Below, piece by piece: positions 49,470 to 58,467 of a stretch of 64,000 bases of DNA. A program made the translations under genes and the position numbers. Within the stretch, counting starts at the first letter, position 1, and every line of letters begins with the position of its first letter. This stretch comes from SG8-38 sp041576815. GTDB lineage: Bacteria > Myxococcota_A > Polyangia > Polyangiales > Houyiibacteriaceae. The notes beneath the pieces are model-generated. The model was given only the letters and a program-made list of their open reading frames with translations. It searched no databases and was not told where the DNA came from. The DNA lies in NCBI GenBank assembly GCA_041576815.1, contig JBFGKE010000006.1:74025-138024 (forward strand). The letters are read 5' to 3'.

Positions 49470-50161
49470 TGGCGCGCTCGAGCCGACCGATGCGGACCCA
49501 CACCCATCAGGAATTCGAAGCCGAGCTGCGAACGTTGAAGGATCGGCTCCTCGCGATGGGAGGTCGCTGCGAGCAGATGATCGGCACTGCGGTGCGTGCG
49601 TTCGAAGATCGGGACGACGCGCTCGCCCAGGAGGTCTTGGAGGCCGACCGGCGGATGAACGAGGACGAGCTGGCGGTCGACGAGCTTTCGGTGCGGATTT
49701 TGGCCCTTCGGCAACCCGTGGGCCGGGACCTCCGGTTCGCGGTCGCCGCGGTCAAAGCGTCGACCGACCTAGAGCGTATCGGGGATGAAGCTGTCAACAT
49801 TGCGGAGCGCGCGATGGAGATGGAGCCGGCAGACCAACTGAGCCCGCCCGGCTCGAAGCTCCCCGAAATGGCGCAGCGTGCCGGTGCGATGCTTCGGGAT
49901 GCGCTGAACGCCCTTGTCGAGGAAGACGCCGCCAAAGCCCAAAGGGTCTTCGAGCAAGACGACGCCGTCGACGCAATCTATGGCGAAGTGATGACGCTCT
50001 GCCTCGGCTACATGAAGGACGACGCGACACGCATTCCGGACGGCATGCGGATCTGCAACTGCGCGAAGTATCTCGAGCGTATCGCCGACCACGCGACGAA
50101 CATCGCCGAGATGGTGATCTTCACCGTCGAAGGCCGCGACGTACGCCACGGCCACGGCTGA
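49466..50161 (+). CDS. phoU: PhoU phosphate signalling regulator
   Basis: PhoU couples the Pst transporter to the PhoR kinase and shuts down the Pho response when phosphate is ample. The 231-residue product is all helical, with the two PhoU repeats: EFEAELRTLKDRLLAMGGRCEQM and MAQRAGAMLRDALNALVEED, and the metal-binding motifs STDLERIGDEAVNIAERA and CAKYLERIADHATNIAEMV. It is last in the pst operon, overlapping pstB by 4 bases, and meets the convergent lipoprotein gene with a 3-base gap. Confidence 0.95.
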   Translation: MMARSSRPMRTHTHQEFEAELRTLKDRLLAMGGRCEQMIGTAVRAFEDRDDALAQEVLEADRRMNEDELAVDELSVRILALRQPVGRDLRFAVAAVKASTDLERIGDEAVNIAERAMEMEPADQLSPPGSKLPEMAQRAGAMLRDALNALVEEDAAKAQRVFEQDDAVDAIYGEVMTLCLGYMKDDATRIPDGMRICNCAKYLERIADHATNIAEMVIFTVEGRDVRHGHG

Positions 50162-50164
50162 AGC

Positions 50165-50482
50165 TCACTCGTAACCCACCGGTGGGTACACCTCGTCGGG
50201 CGGTGGGCAGCGGTAGATCCTCGCAGTGACGATCATACTCATCCCGTCCTCGAGATCGGGGTGTGCGGGCTCGAGCATGATGTGCGTCGCGCCGCGCTCG
50301 GCCGCTCGCTCGAGCGCATTCGCTCGCGCGGCCCTATCGTTTCCGGCCACGCCTTCGAGGGACTCGAGCTCCTCACAGCGTGGCTGCTTGCCGACCACCT
50401 TGATGCTCGAGGTGGTTTCCGTGCCGGCGGACGTGCACGCCGCGAGGAGCGAGCAGACGAGGAAAGCGCCCAAAAAGGCCAC
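50165..50482 (-). CDS. Small lipoprotein downstream of the porin (DUF4156-like)
   Basis: The frame is open from 50566, inside the porin gene, but GTG at 50482 lies directly after the porin stop and gives a 105-residue lipoprotein with lipobox LLAAC (Cys16). The mature part has the pattern CEELESLEGVAGNDRAARANALERAAERGATHIML, which resembles the DUF4156 lipoprotein family; this is by eye only. The N-terminus from this start lacks the usual positive charge, so a start inside the porin cannot be dismissed. It probably belongs to the phoB-phoR-porin operon. Confidence 0.6.
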   Translation of the reverse strand: MAFLGAFLVCSLLAACTSAGTETTSSIKVVGKQPRCEELESLEGVAGNDRAARANALERAAERGATHIMLEPAHPDLEDGMSMIVTARIYRCPPPDEVYPPVGYE

Positions 50483-50483
50483 G

Positions 50484-51908
50484 CTAGAGCGATGCCTGCA
50501 GCTGCAGCCGGAACGTGGTTTCGCCCTGCCCGAACAGCTCTTGCTCGTTCCAGATTTGGGAGACATCGGCTTGAATCTTGAAGGGGTGTCGCGCGAAGTA
50601 ATAGCTCACCGAGAAAGTCCCTGCATAGCTGTCCCTCAGGCTGGTCGGGGTCTTCCAATTGCGCCCAAAGATGAGCGAGCCGCGTGCGGCGAACTCGAAT
50701 CGCGTGTTCGGAATCAGGTAGCCGGCCTGAAGCATCCAGCCGAAGCCGTTACGCGGCGCAGTGGGCAAGATTGGGTTTCCCTCCTCGTCTTCGGTGATGG
50801 TGCCGAGATTGCGCTTCCCGGTCCGAAGAGAGAACTCGCTCACCGCCGAAAAGCCGCGAGCCTTGAAGATCGCATCGACGTACACGAAATTGTAATTGGC
50901 CGTGCCGCCGTCGGCGAAGGGCGCCCCGATCATCCCGCGGGCGCGATCCGCATTTTGAAAGAACGCGTAGGTGGCGCCGAGCGAGAGTCGAGGCTTGGTG
51001 CGCTGGAAGTCGACCTCGCTGTAGTCACGGAAGATGCCAAGCGGGAGGTACTCGACGCGGAACAAGTACACCATCGCGAAGTCCTTGAACTGCGGGTTGT
51101 TGAGCCCGGTTCCCGAGAAAATCCCGAGGACGTAGCGCATCTTGTCCAAACCGAGGAAATCGCGCGATCGGATGTCGATACCAATGTCGCGATCGAGCGT
51201 GAACTCGGCGTTGGTGGTCGCCCGATCGACCATCTGAAGGTTGCCTGACGAGATGACCCGCGTCCGGTTCGACGAGATCTTGTACTGCCCGATGCGCACT
51301 TGAATGTCTCGGTTCTTCGTGAAGTCGAGGTAGTAGTCGAGCACGACGTTGTCCGCGCGAAGCGGATCGATTTCGAGCTTGTATTGATTGTGCTTCCCAA
51401 AGGCGTGGCCCTGAAACACGAATCGTGCGCGGCGGATCCGGAAGTTGTTGGTGACCTCGTCCGGCTCGTCGGCCTCTCTCGGACCCACCTCGCCGCTCAG
51501 CACCGTCCACAGAAACTGGACACGGACGCGAATTCGGAGTTGGAAGTCGTCGTCCGCGCTGTTGATCTCGACGCCCTTGCCCGGCCTGAACTTGATGTCT
51601 CCGCGATCGACGGGATGGTCGGCCATCATCTCGACCTCGCCGTCGGGATGGAGCTGCTCCCGCGGGGCTCGTTCCTCCGCTTCTGCGTCTTGGTCGGTCT
51701 CGCTCGCCGGATCGTAATTCCGCACGGTTGGCTCTGGCGGGGGCGCGACGAAGACGGTCGTGCCTTCCTCGGTTTGGCTCAGAACGCTTTCGGTGACGTC
51801 ATCCGCAGGTTCCTCGGTTGCTTCGCCCTCTTCGGCGAAAGCTGGGGCGGCCGCACCGAGTACGAGGAGCGCGACGAACGTCTGACGAATTAGGCGAGCA
51901 TGTGGCAT
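50484..51908 (-). CDS. OprO/OprP-like phosphate-selective porin
   Basis: The 474-residue product has a signal peptide (to about residue 25). An acidic low-complexity segment with DVTESVLSQTEEGTTV follows, then a beta-barrel of the OprO/OprP family with FRIRRARFVFQGHAFGKHNQYKLEID and YYLDFTKNRDIQVRIGQYK. It ends FRLQLQASL. OprP-type porins import phosphate or polyphosphate under limitation. The gene lies 27 bases after phoR on the same strand. Gene order and family agree; the acidic N-terminal segment is an unusual addition. Confidence 0.9.
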   Translation of the reverse strand: MPHARLIRQTFVALLVLGAAAPAFAEEGEATEEPADDVTESVLSQTEEGTTVFVAPPPEPTVRNYDPASETDQDAEAEERAPREQLHPDGEVEMMADHPVDRGDIKFRPGKGVEINSADDDFQLRIRVRVQFLWTVLSGEVGPREADEPDEVTNNFRIRRARFVFQGHAFGKHNQYKLEIDPLRADNVVLDYYLDFTKNRDIQVRIGQYKISSNRTRVISSGNLQMVDRATTNAEFTLDRDIGIDIRSRDFLGLDKMRYVLGIFSGTGLNNPQFKDFAMVYLFRVEYLPLGIFRDYSEVDFQRTKPRLSLGATYAFFQNADRARGMIGAPFADGGTANYNFVYVDAIFKARGFSAVSEFSLRTGKRNLGTITEDEEGNPILPTAPRNGFGWMLQAGYLIPNTRFEFAARGSLIFGRNWKTPTSLRDSYAGTFSVSYYFARHPFKIQADVSQIWNEQELFGQGETTFRLQLQASL

Positions 51909-51935
51909 TGGATCGCGTGTTACGAACCAAATGTG

Positions 51936-53306
51936 TCAGGCCGGTGACACGCGTGTGTCGCTCTTGGGGCTATCCCCGCGAACAAGGCGGACGCGGAACC
52001 GAGTCCACCCGCCGCCGCTATCAACCGTGATCTCGCCTCCGAGCTTGGCGACCAAGTGCTTGACGATGGAAAGGCCTAGCCCGGTACCTCCGAGCTCGCG
52101 CGAGCGCCCAGCGTCGACTCGATAAAAGCGCTCGAAGACGCGGGAAAGGTGCCTGGCGGGAATCCCGGGACCCGAGTTTGCGACCTCGATGATGACATCA
52201 TCACCGAGCGCCTGGACGGTGCCTCGAACCTCACCGCCACGTGGTGTGTACTTGATCGCGTTGTCCACGAGATTGACCAACACCTGCTCGAGGGCGCGCG
52301 GGTCTGCGAGCACGGGTGGAGCGTCTGCGAGGCCCTCACAGACGAAGCTGAGCTCCCGTGCGTTCGACTGAGACTCGAGCCCTCGGACGACCTCGTCGAA
52401 GAGCGGACCCGCGGCGACCGGCGTGAGGTCGAAGGTCAGCTCGTCTTGCTCGAGCCGGCTGAGATCGGCCAAATCGTCGACCAACGCCTGCAGTCGCCGC
52501 GTATGCCTGAGGATGACCTCGAGGAACTGGCGCGCGGAGTCCCGATCGTCGATCGCGCCCTCGCGAAGGGTTTCCGCGAATCCACGAATCGCGGTGAGAG
52601 GCGTGCGTAGCTCGTGGCTTGCGTTCGCGACGAAATCCCGCCTCACCCGTTCTGCGTCCCGCTCTGCGGTCACGTCGTGGAACACGGTGACGACCCCACG
52701 CTGTTCACGCAGCGGTGACACCGATGCTCGAAGAACGCGTCGGGCGCCCCCCGGAGAGCGTTCGATCTCGATTTCGAGTAGCTCTGAAAACCCTTTCTGC
52801 GCGCCCTCGACCGCAAGGTGAAGATCGGGGTGTCGAATCGCCTCCACGGCCGTCTTTCCTTCCGGATTGGACCCTACGAGGTCCGTGAGGACCTCGTTGG
52901 TCAGCGTGATGCGCCCGTCCGCATCGGTCACCATCACCGCCTCGGCCATTCCATCGAGAATGGTTTGAAGGCGGTCTTTGCGGCTGCGTTTTTTCTGATC
53001 GCTGGTGGAGAGCCGCTCGCCGAGCGTATCGATTAAGCGCGCGAGGTCTCCGATTTGGCCGGCGCGGGTCAACCGGGCGCGTGTCGCGTAGTCGCGTTCG
53101 GTGAACGCTTCGACGACGCGCTGAAGACGGTGCGTATCGGTCGCGTCGCGTCGCGACGCAATCCAGCCGGCCAGGCAACCCAAGCCGAGCACTGCGATCA
53201 TCGCGACTCCTGCGGGCATCCCCGGCGCAGCCGCTTCCATAATTGCGTAGATTGCAGCAGCGCCAAGCGCGACGAAACCACCGAGCAACGTGTAACGCCG
53301 GATCAC
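51936..53306 (-). CDS. phoR: PhoR-like phosphate sensor histidine kinase
   Basis: The 456-residue product has two N-terminal membrane helices (about 5-50) with almost no periplasmic loop, a HAMP-like linker, a PAS domain (about 110-215, LQTILDGMAEAVMVTDADGRITLTN), and HisKA with His231 in NASHELRTPL. The HATPase_c boxes are N (NLVDNAIKYT), G1 (NSGPGI), F (FERFYR) and G2 (GGTGLGLSI). This architecture matches PhoR, which senses Pst/PhoU state through the PAS domain. It follows phoB by 36 bases. Confidence 0.92.
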   Translation of the reverse strand: MIRRYTLLGGFVALGAAAIYAIMEAAAPGMPAGVAMIAVLGLGCLAGWIASRRDATDTHRLQRVVEAFTERDYATRARLTRAGQIGDLARLIDTLGERLSTSDQKKRSRKDRLQTILDGMAEAVMVTDADGRITLTNEVLTDLVGSNPEGKTAVEAIRHPDLHLAVEGAQKGFSELLEIEIERSPGGARRVLRASVSPLREQRGVVTVFHDVTAERDAERVRRDFVANASHELRTPLTAIRGFAETLREGAIDDRDSARQFLEVILRHTRRLQALVDDLADLSRLEQDELTFDLTPVAAGPLFDEVVRGLESQSNARELSFVCEGLADAPPVLADPRALEQVLVNLVDNAIKYTPRGGEVRGTVQALGDDVIIEVANSGPGIPARHLSRVFERFYRVDAGRSRELGGTGLGLSIVKHLVAKLGGEITVDSGGGWTRFRVRLVRGDSPKSDTRVSPA

Positions 53307-53342
53307 GGTCCAAGAATACGCGGGCTCCCGCGCTCGACCAAC

Positions 53343-54032
53343 CTAGGATTTGAGCGCGCGATAGCCCACGCCGCGAACCGTCTCGATGCGCGCGGCGCCT
53401 GCTCCGAGCTTCTCGCGGAGCCTCTTCACGTGCGTGTCGACGGTGCGTGTTTCGACGTTGGGTGAGTAGCCCCACACGCGCTCGAGGAGAGCATCCCGGG
53501 TTTGTACGCGACCGGCTCGGCTAGCGAGGTCCAACAACAATCGAAACTCGAGAGCCGTCAGCAAGACTTCCTTTCCTTGCACCTCGACGCGGTGGGCCGG
53601 GACATCGATGGTCAACTCCCCGAGGGCGATCACCTGCTGTCCCTCGACTTCACCAGCTGGGATGGTTCGTCGCAGGATTGCCTCGACGCGCAGCACGAGC
53701 TCTCTCGGACTGAACGGCTTTGGTACGTAGTCGTCCGCACCCACCTCGAAGCCGACGATGCGATCGACTTCGTCGCTGCGTGCCGTGAGCATGAGGACCG
53801 GCAACCGAGCCGTGTCTGGGCTCCGACGAAGGCGCCGACATACCTCGACCCCGGAGAGATCCGGCAGCATGACGTCGAGCACGAGCAGGTCGGGTTGGGC
53901 GCGCTGGATCTCGGCCAGAGCCGCGTGACCATCGTGAACGACCGAGACATCGTGACCCGCTGCTCGGAGGTTGAAAGCCACCAACTCCGCCAGGTCGGTC
54001 TCGTCCTCCACCACTAAGATTCGCGAACCCAT
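53343..54032 (-). CDS. phoB: PhoB-like phosphate response regulator
   Basis: The 229-residue OmpR/PhoB-type regulator has a receiver domain with phosphoacceptor Asp53 in LVLDVMLPD, acidic pair EDE, Thr (MLTARS) and Lys (YVPKPF), then a winged helix domain with the PhoB-like VETRTVDTHVKRLREKL. A longer frame to 54401 has no receiver features in the extension, so ATG at 54032 is used. The Pho-box repeat lies 28 bases upstream, fitting autoregulation. First gene of the phoB-phoR-porin operon. Confidence 0.94.
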   Translation of the reverse strand: MGSRILVVEDETDLAELVAFNLRAAGHDVSVVHDGHAALAEIQRAQPDLLVLDVMLPDLSGVEVCRRLRRSPDTARLPVLMLTARSDEVDRIVGFEVGADDYVPKPFSPRELVLRVEAILRRTIPAGEVEGQQVIALGELTIDVPAHRVEVQGKEVLLTALEFRLLLDLASRAGRVQTRDALLERVWGYSPNVETRTVDTHVKRLREKLGAGAARIETVRGVGYRALKS

Positions 54033-54060
54033 GATGTCACGCTTGAAGCCTGCGCACCGC

Positions 54061-54080
54061 GTGTGACGCTTGTGTGACGG
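54061..54080. promoter_or_regulatory. Pho-box-like PhoB site between phoB and the DUF47-PiT operon
   Basis: GTGTGACG occurs twice in direct repeat with an 11-base period (54061-54068 and 54072-54079); on the minus strand this reads CGTCACAC twice, similar to the pstS box core GTCAC. It is 28 bases before phoB and 146 bases before the divergent DUF47 gene, so it could control phoB alone or both. Confidence 0.75.
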
Positions 54081-54225
54081 ATGCGTACCAAGGGAGCAAC
54101 CCCGGCGCCATACCGGAGTGTCCTCGGCTCCGCGTGGATAGCGCGAAAAATACAGGAGAATTCGGTCTTCGAACGAACGGTTTGAGCCATGCACGAAGGG
54201 ATGAGAAGGTTGGCTCCGAGGTCTC

Positions 54226-54900
54226 ATGAGAATACCACTGGCCAACCTACTTGCGCGCAATCCACTGCCCAAAGTGGGCGATCTGATGACAGAGGTGATC
54301 CGAACCAGCGATCGCGTGAAGGAGCTGATCGAGCTGCTCGCAAAGGGCGACCAAGCAGGCGTCGAGCGGACCGCGAAAGAGATCAGCACGATGGAGGGCA
54401 AAGCGGATGACGCGAAGAACGCCGCTCGCTCGAAGATGCCGGTTCGGATACTGATGCCGGTCGATAGACGCGACGTCCTGAAGCTGATCAGTCAGATCGA
54501 TGCCATCGCGGATTGCGCCGAGGATGTGGGCGTGCTTCTCACGATTCGCCCGCTGACCGTACCGGACGAAATGAAGACCTCGCTCATGCTGTTCGTGGAC
54601 AGTGTTTTGAACACGATCCGAGAGGCAGCGAAGCTCATCGACTTGATCGACGACTTGGTCGAATCGGGATTCGCAGGGCCGCCCGCGGAGAGGGTGCAGG
54701 AGCAGGCTGCGATTTTGAACCGCGCCGAGCACGAAGCCGACAAGATCCAAGACCAATGCGCCAAAATCCTCTTCAAGAAGGAAGACTCCATGCCTCCCGC
54801 GGCGCTGTTCATGTGGACCAAGGTCCTCAACAAGATCGGCGATATGGCCAATCACGCCGAGAACGTAGGGGACCAGTTTCGGCTCTTCGTGGCCGGTTAG
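54226..54900 (+). CDS. DUF47/PhoU-like accessory protein of a PiT transporter
   Basis: The 224-residue helical protein belongs to the PhoU-like DUF47 (YkaA/Pit accessory) family, with DLMTEVIRTSDRVKELIELLAKGD, the SQIDAIADCAEDVGVLL metal motif and WTKVLNKIGDMANHAENVGDQFR. Such genes are almost always next to a PiT phosphate transporter, as here (10 bases before it). ATG at 54226 has GAGG 4 bases upstream. It is distinct from the classical phoU in the pst operon. The probable role is control or assembly of the transporter. Confidence 0.93.
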   Translation: MRIPLANLLARNPLPKVGDLMTEVIRTSDRVKELIELLAKGDQAGVERTAKEISTMEGKADDAKNAARSKMPVRILMPVDRRDVLKLISQIDAIADCAEDVGVLLTIRPLTVPDEMKTSLMLFVDSVLNTIREAAKLIDLIDDLVESGFAGPPAERVQEQAAILNRAEHEADKIQDQCAKILFKKEDSMPPAALFMWTKVLNKIGDMANHAENVGDQFRLFVAG

Positions 54901-54910
54901 ACCAGCTCGC

Positions 54911-56161
54911 ATGGATCTGAGCACGATCGTCCTGGCCGTTGCGGCCATTGCAGGCCTCTACATGGCCTGGAACATCGGAGCCAACGACGTGGCGAACGCG
55001 ATGGGAACGTCCGTCGGCTCCGGGGCGCTCACACTTCGCAGGGCCATCATCGTGGCGGCGATCTTCGAGTTCGGTGGCGCGATGCTGGTGGGCGGAACGG
55101 TGACCAAGACCATCCGCAAAGGGATCGTCGACGTCGAGGCGCTCGGCGCAGACCCGATGGTGATCGCCGTCGGAATGACGTGTTGCCTGCTGGCCGCGGC
55201 GCTGTGGCTCAATCTCGCCACGTATTCTGGATGGCCGGTATCCACGACGCACAGCATCGTGGGCGCCGTCGTTGGCTTCGGGTTGATCGCCGGCGGCTTC
55301 GGCGCCGTGAACTGGGCCGTGATGGGCAAGATCGCAGCAAGCTGGATCGTGTCGCCTCTGCTGGGCGGGTTCCTCGGATATCTCGGCTTCGTGTTCATCA
55401 AGCGACGCATTTTGAATGTCGATCGTCCATTGCTGGCGTTGCGCGGTTGGGGGCCGATCATGATCTTCCCGATCTTCGCGATCCTCGCGCTGAGCGTTCT
55501 CTTCAAAGGCCTGAAGCCGCTCAAGCTCGACTTGGGCCTCGGGCCGGCGCTCGGGATCGCTATCGTGGCGGGGCTGGCAGCGGCGATGCTCTCGGTTCCG
55601 CTGCTTCGACGGTTCACGCGCATCGCTGCATCCGCGAACAAGGACGACCGCACCCACCGTGCGGAGCGCGTGTTTCTCGTGCTGCAGGTGCTGACTGCCT
55701 GCTTCGTAGCGTTTGCGCATGGGAGCAACGACGTCGCCAACGCCGTCGGACCGATGGCGGCGGTATTCGGCGCCGTTCAGGGCGATCTCGGAGCCAAGGT
55801 GGCCGTGCCGCATCGAGTGCTCTTGATAGGCGCAGTCGGCATCGTCATCGGCCTTGCGACGTATGGCTACAAGATCATGGCAACCGTCGGAAAGAAGATC
55901 ACAGAGCTGACACCTTCGCGCGGTTTTGCAGCCGAGTTTGGGGCCGCGACGACGATCGTGCTGGCCAGCAAGCTCGGGCTGCCAGTGAGCACTACGCATA
56001 CGCTCGTTGGAGCCGTCATCGGCGTTGGCTTCGCGCGCGGCATCGGCGCGATCAACACCAAAGTCGTCAGCGGGATCATCGCCAGCTGGTTCATCACAGT
56101 GCCCTTCACCGCGCTGCTCGCAGCCGGCCTCTACGCGATCGGCCGGATTTGGATTCCCTGA
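54911..56161 (+). CDS. PiT-family low-affinity phosphate transporter
   Basis: The 416-residue membrane protein has about 10-12 helices in two related halves with the paired PiT signatures: GANDVANAMGTSVGSGALTLRRA near the start and HGSNDVANAVGPMAAV in the second half. Each half also has a (W/L)PVSTTHS/T motif (GWPVSTTHSIVGAVVG, GLPVSTTHTLVGAVIG). PiT carriers import metal-phosphate with protons (or sodium). It follows the DUF47 gene directly and is near the pst island, so the organism has both low- and high-affinity uptake. Confidence 0.94.
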   Translation: MDLSTIVLAVAAIAGLYMAWNIGANDVANAMGTSVGSGALTLRRAIIVAAIFEFGGAMLVGGTVTKTIRKGIVDVEALGADPMVIAVGMTCCLLAAALWLNLATYSGWPVSTTHSIVGAVVGFGLIAGGFGAVNWAVMGKIAASWIVSPLLGGFLGYLGFVFIKRRILNVDRPLLALRGWGPIMIFPIFAILALSVLFKGLKPLKLDLGLGPALGIAIVAGLAAAMLSVPLLRRFTRIAASANKDDRTHRAERVFLVLQVLTACFVAFAHGSNDVANAVGPMAAVFGAVQGDLGAKVAVPHRVLLIGAVGIVIGLATYGYKIMATVGKKITELTPSRGFAAEFGAATTIVLASKLGLPVSTTHTLVGAVIGVGFARGIGAINTKVVSGIIASWFITVPFTALLAAGLYAIGRIWIP

Positions 56162-56198
56162 GTGGCCGCAGTCACCTCGCCGCGCTAAAGCACGGCCC

Positions 56199-57302
56199 AT
56201 GGCGTTGTCCGTCGGCATCGTGGGGCTTCCCAACGTCGGGAAATCCACCCTCTTCAACGCGCTTTCCGAAAAAGAAGCCGAGGCGGCCAACTACGCGTTT
56301 TGCACGATCGACCCGAACGTCGGGATCGTGCCGGTGCCGGACCCCCGCTTCGACCGGCTCGTCGAGCTCTACCAGCCCAAGAAGATCGTCCCAGCCAGCG
56401 TGGAGTTCGTCGACATTGCTGGCCTGGTGAAAGGCGCCTCCAAGGGCGAAGGCAAGGGGAACGCCTTTTTGAGCAACATTCGAGACGCCGACGCGATCGC
56501 GCACGTGGTTCGCTGCTTCGAGGACCAAAACATCGTACACGTCGACAACCGCGTCGACCCGCTCGCCGATATCGAGACCATCGAAACCGAGCTGATCTTG
56601 AAAGACCTCGAAACGGTGCAAAGGCGGCTCGAAAAAGCCGAGCGTGCAGCCAAGGGTCAGGATGCGTTCGAAAAAAAGGCGGTCGCTTTTTGCGAACGGC
56701 TCATCGGTGCCCTCGACCGGGGGAACCCCGCAGCCGTCGTCGAGCCCAACGACGAGGACGAGGCGATCGTGCTTCGCGACATGTTCTTGCTCACCAACAA
56801 GCCTTCGTTTTTCGTCGTCAACGTGAAGGACGACCAGCTCGCCGACGTCGAGAACGACCCGCTGGTCGCGCGGGTGATCCGCCTCGGCGAAGAGCGCCGG
56901 GTGCCGGTCGTCGCGATCAGCGCGGAGATCGAGTCCGAGATCATGCAGCTACCCGCCGAGGAACGCGCCGAATTCATCGAGTCGCTCGGTCTCGACGAGC
57001 CGGGCCTGCACAAAGTCATCCGGACCGGCTACGAAACCCTCGACCTGATCACCTTTTTCACGGCGGGCGACCCCGAGGTGCATGCATGGACGATCCGGCG
57101 GGGCACCAAAGCCCCGCAGGCCGCAGGGAAGATTCACTCGGATTTCGAGCGAGGGTTCATCCGCGCCGAGGTCATGAAATGCGCGGACCTCTTCACGCTC
57201 GGCTCCGAGGCCGAGGTCAAGGCTGCAGGCAAGCTCGCCGTCGAGGGCAAAGACTACGTCGTGCAGGATGGCGACATCATGCACTTCCGGTTCAACGTCT
57301 GA
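56199..57302 (+). CDS. ychF: YchF/OLA1-family translation-associated ATPase
   Basis: YchF is an Obg-related NTPase that prefers ATP and binds the ribosome. The 367-residue product (ATG 56199; a longer frame is not supported) has G1 GLPNVGKST, the switch segment ANYAFCTIDPNVG, G3 DIAGLVKGASKGEGKG, a coiled-coil insert and NVKDD in place of the G4 NKxD, as expected. The C-terminal TGS-like domain ends YVVQDGDIMHFRFNV. It is not functionally tied to its neighbours, and its stop lies one base from the next, convergent gene. Confidence 0.96.
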   Translation: MALSVGIVGLPNVGKSTLFNALSEKEAEAANYAFCTIDPNVGIVPVPDPRFDRLVELYQPKKIVPASVEFVDIAGLVKGASKGEGKGNAFLSNIRDADAIAHVVRCFEDQNIVHVDNRVDPLADIETIETELILKDLETVQRRLEKAERAAKGQDAFEKKAVAFCERLIGALDRGNPAAVVEPNDEDEAIVLRDMFLLTNKPSFFVVNVKDDQLADVENDPLVARVIRLGEERRVPVVAISAEIESEIMQLPAEERAEFIESLGLDEPGLHKVIRTGYETLDLITFFTAGDPEVHAWTIRRGTKAPQAAGKIHSDFERGFIRAEVMKCADLFTLGSEAEVKAAGKLAVEGKDYVVQDGDIMHFRFNV

Positions 57303-57303
57303 G

Positions 57304-58467
57304 CTAGAACTCGTCGTCCTGATAGGCCTTGAAGCCGGTGATCGCGCCGCACTCGATCTCGTAGAGCGCCACGCCGTTCTCGTCTTCGCCCATGGGGAAG
57401 TTCTGGCCGCCGCTCGAGCCGATCTTCAGGTTCGCATCCGTATACGCGAGGAAGTCACACATCTCGCCGTTTTGGAGGCCCCGCCTGAGGGTTTTGTCGG
57501 TGTTGTTGATGAACCCGCACTCCGAGCGGAGCTTGGTCGCCCCGTTGTTGTTCTTCGGGGGGTCGATGATCGAGCCGATCGGCTCGCCGATTCGATTGAC
57601 GATCTCGAAGATCGTCTCCGCGCGCCCGTCGTCGTGCACGAAGCTCAAGTTGAAGGACTTGCCCCACTGATGATAGTGACCGAGCACGTAGTAGACGTTG
57701 TAGTCGACGACGCTTTCGTCGAGGTGCTCCTGAAACGATTCCGAGAGATCGCACATCAGGGACGAGCGCGACTCCCTCGGGACGCCGTCGATCATCGGGG
57801 GGATCTCGAGGTTGCCGATGGCAAAGCTGAACGGCGTGAGCCGAATTTGCGCCTCTTCGCGCGGAACGGTTTGCACCTCGAAGGTCATCGAGGTCTCCAT
57901 CGGCGCCGCGGACACGTTCAAGAGATGCGTGCTTCCGACGATGACGCTTCGCGGCGGAATCTCGAGGACGGCGCCTTCTGGAAACGCCTGAAGCTCTTGG
58001 AACGTTTGCGTGGACTGCGCGAAGAACACGCCGCCCGCTGCGGCCGCCAGGTACTCACGGAAACGGCGGTCGCTGCAGCGCCACGTGCCCTCGAGCGTCG
58101 CATCCGGGCCTTCGACCTCGGGCCTCGGCGCATAGGAATGCTCGGGAACGAAGAACCAGTTCGAGTGGTGCCATCCGCCGTCGTTGCTCTGCCGGATCTT
58201 GGAGACGTAGAGCGGCTCCTCGTTGCCGAGCACCCAGCTCTGGCACACGTTGGTGATCTCCTCGGCGACGTCGATCGTCTGCGGGTCGAAGGTGTGGCTC
58301 AGGGTCGCGACGAACTCGGTCGCGCCGCCGGTGCCGCCCGTGCCGGAGGGGATGCCACCGGTGCCGCCATCGCCGTTGCTTGGCGTGCCGCTGTCCCCGC
58401 AGCCGACGGCCAGCGCGAGAGAAAGGACTGATAAAGTTATCACGCGCATGGGGTAAGAATTCCTCAT
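57304..58467 (-). CDS. Secreted lipoprotein with copper type II monooxygenase-like ligands (short form)
   Basis: The 387-residue product has a lipobox AVGC (Cys23) and a Gly/Thr-rich linker. Copper type II ascorbate-dependent monooxygenases (PHM, DBH) bind copper with two His plus a third His, an HxH pair and a Met. All are visible here in order: His100-His101 (GWHHSNWFF), His181 (GSTHLLNV), His264 and His266 (LGHYHQWG), and Met336 in GEMCDFLAY, like the EMC of the family. The CX4CH segment is absent. ATG at 58467 overlaps the upstream gene; 58449 is an alternative start. Whether it hydroxylates is unknown. Confidence 0.78.
   Translation of the reverse strand: MRNSYPMRVITLSVLSLALAVGCGDSGTPSNGDGGTGGIPSGTGGTGGATEFVATLSHTFDPQTIDVAEEITNVCQSWVLGNEEPLYVSKIRQSNDGGWHHSNWFFVPEHSYAPRPEVEGPDATLEGTWRCSDRRFREYLAAAAGGVFFAQSTQTFQELQAFPEGAVLEIPPRSVIVGSTHLLNVSAAPMETSMTFEVQTVPREEAQIRLTPFSFAIGNLEIPPMIDGVPRESRSSLMCDLSESFQEHLDESVVDYNVYYVLGHYHQWGKSFNLSFVHDDGRAETIFEIVNRIGEPIGSIIDPPKNNNGATKLRSECGFINNTDKTLRRGLQNGEMCDFLAYTDANLKIGSSGGQNFPMGEDENGVALYEIECGAITGFKAYQDDEF

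Noticed and set aside
51934..51949. TGTCA-N6-TGACA before the porin as a third Pho box
   Set aside because: It is an inverted repeat over the phoR stop, not an 11-base direct repeat as in the two accepted sites.
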